A stretch of 64,000 nucleotides of DNA from an uncultured Hymenobacter sp. (lineage in GTDB: Bacteria; Bacteroidota; Bacteroidia; Cytophagales; Hymenobacteraceae), in NCBI GenBank assembly GCA_913776615.1, contig CAJYPK010000024.1:1-64000 (forward strand), in the 5' to 3' direction. A program made the translations under genes and the position numbers. The notes under the pieces were generated by a model that searched no databases, had not been told where the DNA came from, and worked only from the letters and a program-made list of their open reading frames with translations. Every line of letters starts with the position of its first letter. The first letter of the stretch is position 1. This document shows positions 15,489 to 23,372 of the stretch, in pieces.

Positions 15489-16415
15489 CTAGTGCCGGTT
15501 GTCCTCGTCGGCCAGCATGCTGAGGTAGCTCTCGTAGCGCGGCACGGCCAGCTTGCCTTTGTCCACGGCCTCGCGCACGGCGCAGCCGGGCTCATGCACG
15601 TGCTGGCAGTTGTGGTAGCGACACTGCCCCAGCAGGGCGCGCATTTCGGGAAAATAACCGGCCAGCTCGGCGGGCGGCACGTCAACCAGCCCCAGCTCCT
15701 TGATGCCGGGCGTGTCGATGAGGTAGGTGCCGGGTACTACTTCCAGCATCTCGGCAAAGGTGGTAGTGTGCTTGCCCTTGTCGGAAAACTCGCTGATTTC
15801 GGCCGTTTTGAGATCTAAATCAGGTACTAGCGAATTGATGAGCGTGCTCTTGCCCACGCCCGAGTGGCCCGAGAGCAAGGATACCTTATTGGGCAGCAGC
15901 GCGGCCACCTCGGCTACGTGCTCGCCGGTTTCGGCCGAGCATAGTACGCTGGGGTAGCCCAGGCTGGCATACATGCCGGCTACCTGCCGCTGGTAGTCAA
16001 GCGTGTCCTCATCGTAGAGGTCGGCCTTGTTGAAAATCAGCTTGGCGGGCAGGTGGTAGGCTTCGGCCGTGACGAGAAAGCGGTCGATAAACCCGAACGA
16101 AGTAGCCGGCGACACCAGCGTAACGACCAGCAACGCTTGGTCGAGATTGGCCGCCACGATGTGGGCGTGCTCGCTCTTGTGCACCGAGCGCCGAATAATG
16201 TAGTTACGGCGCGGCCGGATGGTGTGAATGACGCCCGCGCCTTCCGACTGCTCGGGTATTTCAAAATCCACCAGGTCGCCCACGGCCAGCGGGTTGCTTA
16301 CCTTCAAACCCTTGTTTTTAAACTTGCCCCGCAGCCGGCAGCGGTGCAGCTGCCCAGTGCTTGTTTCGCGTACCACGTACCACGAGCCGGTAGACTTGAC
16401 GACAACTCCGGTCAT
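15489..16415 (-). CDS. rsgA: Ribosome small-subunit-dependent GTPase A
   Basis: RsgA helps late maturation of the 30S ribosomal subunit. This 308-residue protein has the expected order: an N-terminal OB-fold (TGVVVKSTGSWYVV), a circularly permuted GTPase with NKADL (G4) before GHSGVGKST (G1) and DTPGIKEL (G3), and a C-terminal zinc knuckle CRYHNCQHVHEPGC. The length is typical. The stop lies 73 bp before the coiled-coil gene on the same strand and the start borders repeat family D. A role in stringent response, known for the family, is likely but not shown here. Confidence 0.97.
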   Translation of the reverse strand: MTGVVVKSTGSWYVVRETSTGQLHRCRLRGKFKNKGLKVSNPLAVGDLVDFEIPEQSEGAGVIHTIRPRRNYIIRRSVHKSEHAHIVAANLDQALLVVTLVSPATSFGFIDRFLVTAEAYHLPAKLIFNKADLYDEDTLDYQRQVAGMYASLGYPSVLCSAETGEHVAEVAALLPNKVSLLSGHSGVGKSTLINSLVPDLDLKTAEISEFSDKGKHTTTFAEMLEVVPGTYLIDTPGIKELGLVDVPPAELAGYFPEMRALLGQCRYHNCQHVHEPGCAVREAVDKGKLAVPRYESYLSMLADEDNRH

Positions 16416-16417
16416 TA

Positions 16418-16528
16418 TTTAATTATGAATTATGAGTTATAAATTATGAATTGGTGGCTCAATAAGTAACGCTGCTAGTTAAGCAGACGGCTTAATTCAT
16501 AATTCCTAATTCATAATTTTTAATTGTT
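16418..16528. repeat. Repeat family D (AATTATGAATT type), inverted pair
   Basis: A degenerate A/T-rich stretch TTAATTATGAATTATGAGTT and its complement CTTAATTCATAATTCCTAAT-TCATAATTTTTAATT face each other across about 45 bp. Other copies are at 18471, 21704 and 62334. The right half encodes the last four residues and the stop of waaA. Confidence 0.8.
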
Positions 16529-17750
16529 GCAGAATTCGCCCCGTCGCGCCGGCGTGGGTGTGCACGTAGTCGAGGCTCAGGTCTTGTACCTTCAGCCGGG
16601 CTTCCTCGTTGTAATACAGGCGGTCGAAGGCCGTTTCCAGCTGCTGGGCCGATGTTACCGAGAATGCGCAGCCGAGCTGTACCAGCTCCACGGCTTCCTG
16701 AAACCGCTCGTAGCGCGGGCCGAAGAATACGGGGAGCCCGAAGGCGGCGGCTTCCAGCGTGTTGTGTAGCCCCGTCCCAAAGGCCCCGCCGATGTAGGCA
16801 AAACGCCCGAAGCGGTAGAGCTGGCTGAGCATCCCCACGTTGTCGATGAGCAGCAGGCGGGCCTCGGCCACCGTAGCGGGCGTGGCCCGTGAGTACCGCA
16901 CAGTCAGGCCCGGCAGGGCAGCTTCCACTTCCTGCAAATGCGCCTCATTTACCTCGTGCGGGGCGATGATGAAGCGCATGGTGCGGGCGTGCTTACGCAG
17001 CAGTGGGGCCAGGGCGGGTAGGTCTTCGGGCCAGGTGCTGCCGGCTACCAGCACGGGCGCGCCATCGGCCACGAAGGCTTCGGCCACGGGCAGGGAGCGG
17101 GCGGGGGCCAGCGCCGTAGCAGCCACGGTATCGAAGCGGGTATCGCCGGCCACGCTCACGCGGGTAAGTCCTACCCCGCGTAGCAGTTCGGCCGAGGCTT
17201 CATTCTGCGTGAAAATGTGCTGCAACTGACCCAGAATCTCTCGAAAAAAGCCGCCCCAGGGCTTGAAAAATACCTGGCTGGGCCGAAAAATTGCCGCTAC
17301 CACCACCGCTGGGATGCGGTGTAGGTGTAGCTCTCGCAGGAAATAATACCAGAACTCGTACTTCACGAAAATGGCCAGCCGGGGCTGCACGGCGGCCACG
17401 AAGCGCCGGGCATTGTCAGCCGTGTCGAGCGGTAGGTAAAAGATGTAATCGGCCCCCGCCCAGTTTTTGCGCACCTCGTAGCCCGAGGGCGAGAAAAACG
17501 TGAGCACGATTTTGTGATCAGGATATTCCCGCCGTAGCCCTTCTATAAGCGGCCGGCCCTGCTCAAACTCACCCAGCGAGGCGCAGTGCACCCACAAACG
17601 CGGGGCACTCTCGCCAGCTAGCGCCCGCTCGACGCGGGCTAGCAGCCCCTCGCGCCCCGCCACCCAAGCCGCCGCCTTGGGGTTGAAAGGGGCGACTAGC
17701 CGCAGCAACAGCGCATACAGCGCTAATCCTAAAGAATATAAAAATCGCAA
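16506..17750 (-). CDS. waaA: 3-deoxy-D-manno-octulosonic acid (Kdo) transferase
   Basis: WaaA transfers Kdo from CMP-Kdo to lipid A precursor at the inner membrane. The 414-residue protein has the usual N-terminal membrane anchor (FLYSLGLALYALLLRLVAPF), the acceptor-domain motif WVHCASLGEFEQGRPLIEGL, and the CMP-binding region with APHEVNEAHL and IGGAFGTGLHNTLEAAAFG, typical of GT30. It ends QQLKIMN, and the last codons plus stop (TTAAAAATTATGAATTAG) are a piece of repeat family D. So the native C-terminus may have been replaced by repeat sequence. Presence of WaaA indicates Kdo-containing LPS or lipooligosaccharide. Whether it adds one or more Kdo units cannot be told. Confidence 0.95.
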   Translation of the reverse strand: MRFLYSLGLALYALLLRLVAPFNPKAAAWVAGREGLLARVERALAGESAPRLWVHCASLGEFEQGRPLIEGLRREYPDHKIVLTFFSPSGYEVRKNWAGADYIFYLPLDTADNARRFVAAVQPRLAIFVKYEFWYYFLRELHLHRIPAVVVAAIFRPSQVFFKPWGGFFREILGQLQHIFTQNEASAELLRGVGLTRVSVAGDTRFDTVAATALAPARSLPVAEAFVADGAPVLVAGSTWPEDLPALAPLLRKHARTMRFIIAPHEVNEAHLQEVEAALPGLTVRYSRATPATVAEARLLLIDNVGMLSQLYRFGRFAYIGGAFGTGLHNTLEAAAFGLPVFFGPRYERFQEAVELVQLGCAFSVTSAQQLETAFDRLYYNEEARLKVQDLSLDYVHTHAGATGRILQQLKIMN

Positions 17751-17805
17751 AAAGCAGCCGCACCAGGGAAGAAAAGCCCCGGCGCGGCCCCAAAATTACG
17801 CTCAA

Positions 17806-17881
17806 TGTAGGGTAAGCTTTAGCTTGCCCCGCGTCAGGTTTGCATCTCCCGACCGCCGGGCAAGCTAAAGCTTACCCTACA
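17806..17881. repeat. Repeat family A, head-to-head pair
   Basis: A forward unit (17806-17833) and an inverted unit (17854-17881) are separated by 20 nt and can form a long hairpin. The inverted unit encodes Val-Gly-stop of the peroxiredoxin that reads into it. Confidence 0.9.
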
Positions 17882-18462
17882 GGACCTTCCTCCGCTTCCC
17901 AATTCGCCGGGCAGGTTTCCCCGTGCTCCTCGAAGTGACGCAACGCATCTACCATGCGCAACGCATCAGAAATACGGCGGCCCAGGAAACGGTCATTCAC
18001 AAGCTGGTGCCGCACGATGCCATCGCGGTCTATCAAAAACAAGCCCCGGTAAGCCTGGGGCGTGCCAATGAAAATCATTTCGCCAGCCTCATTGTAGTCG
18101 TAGTGGCCGGCCAGCACGTCGTAGTTAGCCGAAATAGTCTTGGTGGCATCGGCCACGAGCGGGTAGGTCACGCCCCCAATGCCGCCTTCATCGAGCGGGG
18201 TGCGTAGCCAGGCCGCGTGCGTCTGGTGCGAGTCGGTGCTGCACCCCACCACCGCCACCCCCCGGCGCTCAAACTCGGGCAGCATTTGCTGAAAGGCCAG
18301 CAGCTCGGTAGGGCAGAGGCCCGAAAAATCAGCCGGGTAAAAAAACAGCAGTACGTAGCGCTTGCCCAAATAACGGTCAAGCGAAAAATCCTCTTCTATC
18401 AGCGAGCCAATGGCCGCATAGGCCTTGAAAGACGGCGCACGTTTGCCAACGAGAACGGGCAT
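17872..18462 (-). CDS. 2-Cys peroxiredoxin (AhpC/Prx1 type)
   Basis: This 196-residue thiol peroxidase reduces H2O2 and organic peroxides. The peroxidatic Cys50 is in YPADFSGLCPTEL (family motif FxxxDFxxxCPTE). The resolving Cys lies in the C-terminal HGETCPANWEAEEG, so this is a typical 2-Cys enzyme. The STDSHQTHAAWLRTP stretch is also conserved. No signal peptide is present. The protein ends GPVG, where Val-Gly and the TAA stop are encoded by repeat family A (GTAGGGTAA). The electron donor is not encoded nearby. Confidence 0.93.
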   Translation of the reverse strand: MPVLVGKRAPSFKAYAAIGSLIEEDFSLDRYLGKRYVLLFFYPADFSGLCPTELLAFQQMLPEFERRGVAVVGCSTDSHQTHAAWLRTPLDEGGIGGVTYPLVADATKTISANYDVLAGHYDYNEAGEMIFIGTPQAYRGLFLIDRDGIVRHQLVNDRFLGRRISDALRMVDALRHFEEHGETCPANWEAEEGPVG

Positions 18463-18470
18463 TTTGTGGA

Positions 18471-18501
18471 GTTATAAGTTAAAAATTATGAGTTAGAAGT
18501 T
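18471..18501. repeat. Repeat family D, single arm
   Basis: GTTATAAGTTAAAAATTATG-AGTTAGAAG lies directly upstream of the peroxiredoxin start. It is followed by the GC-rich microrepeat CCGCGTCTTCCGCGGGTACT-TCCGCGTCCTCCGCGG, which is not otherwise explained. Confidence 0.6.
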
Positions 18502-18594
18502 GCGCCATTCAGCCTCCGCGTCTTCCGCGGGTACTTCCGCGTCCTCCGCGGTGAAAACTCCTAAGTGCCTCTTACTACGAAAATCCCCCAACAG

Positions 18595-19893
18595 TTATTC
18601 GCGCACCAAAAACTGAAACGTGCTACGCGTACGCTGCTCCAGCAGCAGCTCGCGCCCAGCCGTCAGCCGCTCCAAGCTCGCTGCGTCGTAGTGCTTGATG
18701 GTAAAGAGCGTCAGCGCGCTATTGTACTGCACCCGAAACTGCCCTTGCAGCAGCGCCAGCAGTCGCTGCACCCGCATCTCATTGAAATCGGTACACACCG
18801 AAAAGCTGATGGCCGAATTCTGCATCAAATTGATTTTGAGCCGCGCCTGGGCCAGCGCCCCAAAAATCACCTCCAAATTCTCCTCCGAGATGAAAGCAAA
18901 ATCCTTACTCTCAAACGACAGCAAACACTGCCCGCCCTTGCGAATAAACGCCGGCACCAGCGGCGGGTGCTGGCAGTCGTGAATGAGCGTGCCCGGCGCG
19001 CCAGGATCCAAAAACGACTTCACCCGCAGCGGAATGTGGCGGTCGGCCAGCGGCTTCAGCGTCTTGGGGTGAATGACGCTGGCCCCGTAAAAGGCCATCT
19101 CGATGGTTTCCTGGTAGCTGATTTCGGGGTAGAGCACCGTGTCGGGGAAGATTTTGGGGTCGGCGTTGAGCAAGCCCGGCACGTCCTTCCAGATAGTGAC
19201 GCTCGCGGCGCGCAGGCAGTAGGCGAAGATGGCGGCCGAGTAGTCGGAACCCTCCCGGCCGAGGGTAGTGGTGCGGTGGTCGTCTTTGACCTGGCCTGTA
19301 AATCCTTCGGTTACTAGGATGCGGGCGTTGCTATTAAAGGATAATCCTTGAACAATCTTCTCAGTTTCTTTCCAATCTACTTTACCTTCTCGCCAAGTGG
19401 AATCCGTTATAATCATCGAGCCACTATGGTAAACTTCTTCATCTAAACTGCTTGCCAACGCATAGTAGACCAAATAAGAGGAAAGTGCTTCGCCAAAGCT
19501 CACTATTTGGTCGTATCCCTCATCGTAGCTACTGTTTGGTGAGAGGTCTGCTAATCTATTCGCTAACCCTTGAAAGAGGCTTTCTAATCCAGCATCTGGT
19601 TTGTGTAATTCTACGCCAGGATGAGGTAGTGTTTTGCCTATTTCCTTACCCGCTTGTTCGTGATAAGATTGTAATGCCGTCAACTGCGCCGAGTAGTCAC
19701 GCCCGTGATACGCCAAGTCGTAAATCTCCTCCAGCGCATTTGTCGTCTTCCCCATCGCCGATACCACAATCAGCAGTGGCCCCTGCGGCCCAAAGTCGCG
19801 CACGATGCGGCAGAGGTTGAGAATCGCCGCCGCGTCCTTCACCGAGGCCCCGCCAAATTTGTAGACCTGCAAGCCCGTTAGTTCGTTTTCCAT
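18595..19893 (-). CDS. Aspartate kinase (monofunctional)
   Basis: Aspartate kinase phosphorylates L-aspartate, the first step toward Lys, Met, Thr and diaminopimelate. The 432-residue protein starts MENELTGLQVYKFGGASVKD (motif KFGGxSV). It has the active-site stretches VVSAMGKTTNALEEI, FGEALSSYL and REGSDYSAA. Two ACT-type regulatory domains at the C-terminus (FAFISEENLEVIFG ... SISFSVCTDFNE) imply feedback control. I use Met 19893, as the track start adds 28 unrelated residues. The middle third (about 19325-19680 on the plus strand) is much poorer in GC (42-47% in hand-counted 60-base lines) than its flanks (63-73%), although the frame is open throughout. This points to a mosaic allele. Confidence 0.95.
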   Translation of the reverse strand: MENELTGLQVYKFGGASVKDAAAILNLCRIVRDFGPQGPLLIVVSAMGKTTNALEEIYDLAYHGRDYSAQLTALQSYHEQAGKEIGKTLPHPGVELHKPDAGLESLFQGLANRLADLSPNSSYDEGYDQIVSFGEALSSYLVYYALASSLDEEVYHSGSMIITDSTWREGKVDWKETEKIVQGLSFNSNARILVTEGFTGQVKDDHRTTTLGREGSDYSAAIFAYCLRAASVTIWKDVPGLLNADPKIFPDTVLYPEISYQETIEMAFYGASVIHPKTLKPLADRHIPLRVKSFLDPGAPGTLIHDCQHPPLVPAFIRKGGQCLLSFESKDFAFISEENLEVIFGALAQARLKINLMQNSAISFSVCTDFNEMRVQRLLALLQGQFRVQYNSALTLFTIKHYDAASLERLTAGRELLLEQRTRSTFQFLVRE

Positions 19894-19898
19894 GGGCC

Positions 19899-19906
19899 CA
19901 AAACTA
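19899..19906 (-). promoter_or_regulatory. TAGTTTTG box abutting the aspartate kinase start
   Basis: TAGTTTTG on the minus strand fits TAnnTTTG and lies only 5 bp before the ATG, which would give a nearly leaderless transcript. I could not find a convincing -33 box. Confidence 0.3.
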
Positions 19907-20019
19907 GGACGCGGGGCGGCTTGCCAGCTTGCCCGGCTGGGCTGGTTCGTTAAAAAAGCCGTTGGCGGCCCCCGCAATCGTATGCAGAGGTTTCGCTAGG
20001 CCGCTTGGCGTGCCTCGGC

Positions 20020-20027
20020 TAGCTTTG
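20020..20027 (+). promoter_or_regulatory. TAGCTTTG -7 box for fructose-bisphosphatase
   Basis: TAGCTTTG matches the Bacteroidota -7 element about 28 bp before the ATG at 20055. The -33 box is not well conserved. Confidence 0.35.
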
Positions 20028-20054
20028 TGGCAATTCTCGCCCTTATTTCCCTAC

Positions 20055-21068
20055 ATGGACCACAATAAGCTAGCCCTGCCCGTCGGCACCACGCTCGACC
20101 GCTTTATCATGCGCAAGCAGGAAGATTTCCCCTACGCCACCGGTGAGCTTTCGCAGCTGCTACGCGACATCGCGCTGGCCGCCAAGATTGTAAACCGCGA
20201 AATCAACCGCTCGGGTCTCATTGACATTGCCGGCGCCTATGGCAGCCGCAACGTGCAGGGCGAAGACCAGCAGAAGCTCGACGTGATTGCCAACATCCGC
20301 TTCATCCGCGCTCTGCGCAACGGCGGCGAGGTGTGCACCATCATCTCGGAGGAAGACGACGACATCATCCAGACCGGCAACAACCAGGGCAAATACGTGG
20401 TGGCCATCGACCCGCTCGATGGCTCCAGCAACATCGATGTCAACGTCAGCATCGGTACCATTTTCAGCATCTACCGCCGCATTTCGCCCACCGGCCGCGA
20501 GGGCGGCAGCGCCGACTGCCTCCAGCCCGGCACCCACCAGGTAGCGGCGGGCTACGTCATCTACGGCTCCAGCACCATGCTCGTGTACACCACCGGCAAC
20601 GGCGTCAACGGCTTCACCTACGAGCCCAGCCTGGGCGAATTCTTCCTGTCGCACCCCACCATCCAGACGCCCAAGACTGGCAAGATATACTCTATCAACG
20701 AGGGTTCGTCTGAGTCGTTTTCGCCCGGCGTGGCGGCTTTCGTACAGCAGTGCAAGGCCGAGAAGTTTTCGGCCCGCTACATCGGCTCGCTGGTGGCCGA
20801 CTTCCACCGCAACCTGCTCAAAGGCGGTATCTATATCTACCCCGCCACCGCCAAGGATACCAACGGCAAGCTGCGCCTCATGTATGAGTGCAACCCGTTG
20901 GCCTTCATCGTTGAGCAAGCCGGTGGCAAAAGCTCCAACGGCCACCTGCGCACCCTCGAAATCGAGCCCAAAACCTGCCACGAGCGCTGCCCGGTCTTCA
21001 TCGGCAGCAAAGAGCTGGTCGAGCAAGCCGAAGCCTTTCTGGCCAAAGAAAATGAGCCTGTAGGGTAA
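20055..21068 (+). CDS. fbp: Fructose-1,6-bisphosphatase class 1
   Basis: This gluconeogenic enzyme hydrolyses fructose 1,6-bisphosphate to fructose 6-phosphate. The 337-residue protein has the class 1 metal-binding motifs SEEDDDIIQ and [16 protein letters not shown], and the substrate loop [20 protein letters not shown] followed by [20 protein letters not shown]. The start at 20055 ([17 protein letters not shown]) fits the family. The track start reads through the upstream promoter. The final residues are ENEPVG: Val-Gly-stop comes from repeat family A inserted or grown at the gene end. It is divergent from aspartate kinase. The terminator after the repeat pair serves this gene. Confidence 0.96.
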   Translation: MDHNKLALPVGTTLDRFIMRKQEDFPYATGELSQLLRDIALAAKIVNREINRSGLIDIAGAYGSRNVQGEDQQKLDVIANIRFIRALRNGGEVCTIISEEDDDIIQTGNNQGKYVVAIDPLDGSSNIDVNVSIGTIFSIYRRISPTGREGGSADCLQPGTHQVAAGYVIYGSSTMLVYTTGNGVNGFTYEPSLGEFFLSHPTIQTPKTGKIYSINEGSSESFSPGVAAFVQQCKAEKFSARYIGSLVADFHRNLLKGGIYIYPATAKDTNGKLRLMYECNPLAFIVEQAGGKSSNGHLRTLEIEPKTCHERCPVFIGSKELVEQAEAFLAKENEPVG

Positions 21069-21138
21069 GCTTTAGCTTACCCGGCGTCAGGTAAGCCGCA
21101 CCGCGCCTAGCGTAAGGCAAGCTAAAGCTTACCCTACA
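21059..21138. repeat. Repeat family A, head-to-head pair
   Basis: A forward unit (21059-21086) that contains the fbp stop codon and an inverted unit (21116-21138) are separated by about 30 nt, immediately followed by a rho-independent terminator. Confidence 0.9.
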
Positions 21139-21173
21139 AAAAAGCCCATCCTAACGCTAGGATGGGCTTTTTT
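21138..21173. terminator. Bidirectional hairpin terminator
   Basis: AAAAAAGCCCATCCTA, a short CGC loop and TAGGATGGGCTTTTTT lie between the convergent fbp and DUF5606 genes. Confidence 0.9.
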
Positions 21174-21192
21174 AGTGACTTAACCGAAACAG

Positions 21193-21696
21193 CTATTTCG
21201 TAGCCTCCGGGTTGCCAGCCGCTTTCGGGTCAGCATCCGTCTCGCCAATTACGCCGCCCGTGCTCAGTGGCTCGCCTGCCGCCGGCTCCTCGGCGCTGGC
21301 CTCGGAGTAGGGGACGTGCTGGCTCACAATGCCGTACCACGAAGCCAATTTCTTGATGTCGGAGAGGTACACGCGATCGCGGTCGTACTCCGGCATTACA
21401 TCAGCCAAAAATTCCTTCAGCTCGCCCTCGCCCGATTTGCTCGATACGGGGATGTTAGCGCCGTGCTTCTGGTGAATGCGCTCAAAAATCTCAGTCAGCG
21501 GTAGCGTCTCGTCCGAATCCTGGGTGTACATGCCGATTTCGCTCAGCAGCGATACTTTATTGCTGGCCGGGGCCAGCGAGCGGGTAGCTTTTGCGTCCAG
21601 GCTTTCAACCAGCACACCGTGGCGGGCGGGGCGTACCAGGCGGTACAGGCCCGGCTGGCCGCTGATGGCCGCCAACTCTTTCAAATCGTAGGGCAT
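21193..21696 (-). CDS. DUF5606 domain-containing protein
   Basis: This 167-residue cytosolic protein of unknown function is nearly confined to Bacteroidota. The N-terminal half has the Sm-like pattern MPYDLKELAAISGQPGLYRL ... HGVLVESLDAKATR, followed by KVSLLSEIGMYT. The second half contains LPLTEIFERIHQKHG and YLSDIKKLASWYGIV, the parts by which I recognise the family. The C-terminal 35 residues are Ala/Glu/Pro-rich and disordered-looking. There is no signal peptide. It is a single-gene unit between the shared terminator and repeat family D. Confidence 0.85.
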   Translation of the reverse strand: MPYDLKELAAISGQPGLYRLVRPARHGVLVESLDAKATRSLAPASNKVSLLSEIGMYTQDSDETLPLTEIFERIHQKHGANIPVSSKSGEGELKEFLADVMPEYDRDRVYLSDIKKLASWYGIVSQHVPYSEASAEEPAAGEPLSTGGVIGETDADPKAAGNPEATK

Positions 21697-21703
21697 TCTT
21701 CTT

Positions 21704-21803
21704 GAATTATGAATTAAAAATTATGAATTATGAATTGAAAAACCGGAATCTGAACTGCTCTCGAAAGCAATTCATAATTCATAATTTTTAATTCATAATT
21801 CAA
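21704..21803. repeat. Repeat family D, inverted pair
   Basis: TGAATTATGAATTAAAAATT-ATGAATTATGAATTG faces CAATTCATAATTCATAATTT-TTAATTCATAATTC across about 35 bp. It occupies the whole gap between DUF5606 and the TonB-domain gene. Confidence 0.8.
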
Positions 21804-21807
21804 AAAA

Positions 21808-22260
21808 CTATTCCACCGTATTCGCGCCGGTTACGCCGAGCTTGAAATCGATGGGTAGGCTAGTTAGAATGGGGTATTCGGGTTTCTTAAATTTGAGTAG
21901 GCGTACTACGCGCAGGGCTTCCTCGCCGGTGCCGCCACCCACTTGCTTCACTAGCTTGATACCCTGCATGGTACCATCGGTATTGAGCGTGAAGCTCACG
22001 ATGCAGCGCCCCTGAATGCGGTTGCGCTTGGCCAGCAGCGGGTATTTCAATTCCTTGGCGATGAAGGCGTACATGGCTTCTTGGCCACCTTCGTAATAAG
22101 CGGCCACCGGAATGTCCTGGCCTACGTGGTTAAGACCCGTGCCCTGGGCCTGCGCCGGCGTGGTTTGGGCCGGGGGCGGCGTGTTGGGCTTGGGAGTTTG
22201 GGCCTGGGCCGTGGCGAGTAAGCCACCCAAGGCCAGCGGGGTGAGCAGTAATTTCTTCAT
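21808..22260 (-). CDS. TonB C-terminal-domain periplasmic protein
   Basis: A 150-residue exported protein. MKKLLLTPLALGGLLATAQA is a signal peptide, so the start is the Met at 22260, not the track start. A Pro/Thr/Gln-rich linker (TPKPNTPPPAQTTPAQAQ) leads to a TonB-C domain from about residue 65. That domain includes YAFIAKELKYPLLAKRNRIQ, GRCIVSFTLNTDGTMQGIKL and EALRVVRLLKFKKPEY. Unlike true TonB it has a cleavable signal and no membrane anchor, so it probably does not transmit proton-motive force to TonB-dependent receptors. Soluble TonB-C proteins are common in this phylum but uncharacterised. It lies 64 bp downstream of engB and may be co-transcribed. Confidence 0.85.
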   Translation of the reverse strand: MKKLLLTPLALGGLLATAQAQTPKPNTPPPAQTTPAQAQGTGLNHVGQDIPVAAYYEGGQEAMYAFIAKELKYPLLAKRNRIQGRCIVSFTLNTDGTMQGIKLVKQVGGGTGEEALRVVRLLKFKKPEYPILTSLPIDFKLGVTGANTVE

Positions 22261-22324
22261 GAGTTTAGTAAAATGTACGGGACCGAAAGTCCCCGCCCCT
22301 GGGCAATTGCCGCGCCAAAAGTAC

Positions 22325-22942
22325 TTACGCGCCCGTGGCATCAGCCGCAACTTGCCGGTTTATTTCCGTAATAAAATCCAACACCTCCTCGCGGCCCACG
22401 CCCGTTTCGGCCGAAGTCACGAAATGGCGCGGCAGCTCGTCCCAGGTTTCGCCCATCTTGGCCAGGTAGGCCGCAATGAGGGTGCGGGTCTGGGTGGCCG
22501 ACTGCTTATCGGTTTTCGTGAAAATCATAATAAACGGCACTCCTGCCTCACCCAGCTTAGCCATAAAATCCAAATCGACGGCCTGCGGCGCGTGGCGCGA
22601 GTCGAGCAAGACGCACACGCAGGTCAGGTTTTCGCGCTTGGTCAGGTAGGCATTGATCATCTTGCCCCAGTCGGCGCGTGAAGTCTTGCTTACCTTGGCG
22701 TAGCCGTAGCCCGGTAAGTCGACCAAGTACCACTCGTCGTTGATGTTGAAGTGATTGATAACTTGGGTTTTGCCCGGGGTGCTCGACGTTTTGGCCAGGC
22801 CCACGCGGCCCGTCAGCATATTTATCAGCGAAGACTTGCCCACGTTGGAGCGCCCAATAAAGGCGTACTCGGGCCGGTCGGGGGTAGGGCAGAGGGCTAC
22901 CTGGGTGTTACTGCTTAAAAAACTAGCTTCTCGAATTACCAT
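22325..22942 (-). CDS. engB: Ribosome biogenesis GTPase EngB/YsxC
   Basis: EngB is an essential GTPase for 50S subunit assembly. The 205-residue protein shows the G motifs GRSNVGKSSLIN (G1), TPGKTQ (G2), VDLPGYGYAKVS (G3) and FTKTDK (G4). The start at 22942 (MVIREASFLSSNTQVAL) fits the family. The length is normal. It is the first gene of a leftward pair with the TonB-domain gene, and lies back to back with the large OmpA gene across 430 bp. Confidence 0.96.
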   Translation of the reverse strand: MVIREASFLSSNTQVALCPTPDRPEYAFIGRSNVGKSSLINMLTGRVGLAKTSSTPGKTQVINHFNINDEWYLVDLPGYGYAKVSKTSRADWGKMINAYLTKRENLTCVCVLLDSRHAPQAVDLDFMAKLGEAGVPFIMIFTKTDKQSATQTRTLIAAYLAKMGETWDELPRHFVTSAETGVGREEVLDFITEINRQVAADATGA

Positions 22943-23046
22943 AAGCGGGTTACCTATCGGGCGGTGCGGGTACAAAGATGGGTGGTGCAGCGGCAGGCCG
23001 CTGGCGGGCCTCAGTGGGCTGCCAGGTAAAGCCGGTAGCTAAGCCA

Positions 23047-23075
23047 TTGTCTTTCACAACCTGCCACTATATTTG
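23047..23075 (+). promoter_or_regulatory. Bacteroidota promoter P1 upstream of the OmpA gene
   Basis: TTG (23047-23049), 18 nt, TATATTTG (23068-23075) gives a good match to TTG-N17-23-TAnnTTTG. Confidence 0.55.
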
Positions 23076-23177
23076 CGCGGCTTGCGTCCAGTTGTTTTCT
23101 CGTTGCTGAAACCATCCAATACAATAACCGGCGCGGTTTAGTGCCCAGCCTGGGCCGGCTTGGCAGCGCTTTTCGGG

Positions 23178-23185
23178 TATATTTG
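23178..23185 (+). promoter_or_regulatory. Second TATATTTG box (P2)
   Basis: An identical -7 element lies 110 bp downstream of P1. The nearest TTG is about 16 nt upstream, close to the lower spacing limit. Tandem promoters would fit a highly expressed envelope gene. Confidence 0.45.
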
Positions 23186-23372
23186 CCGCTGCAAGCGGTT
23201 GTATCGTGTTCGTAAAAAATTACACCGGTGCGGGCCAAACGGGCCAACCCTATTGCCAAAATTTAGTATAAGTCGGCAAAACAAGCGAGCCATTAGTCCG
23301 CTTATGCCAAAGGCTGTGCTAAAGCTACCTTTTCGCTCTTCCCTTTAAAATTTTCCAAACACCCTTTTTTCA

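Larger units (their letters stand above)
22943..23372. other. 430-bp divergent promoter region
   Basis: No coding ORF is supported here. The region is less GC-rich toward 23200-23370 and contains two TATATTTG boxes facing the OmpA gene. The 190 bp after the second box could be a long leader. I see no clear riboswitch fold. Confidence 0.6.

Noticed and set aside
17806-17881. Palindromic repeats as CRISPR or tRNA-like structures
   Set aside because: Units occur as dispersed inverted pairs, not direct repeats with regular spacers, and have no tRNA fold.
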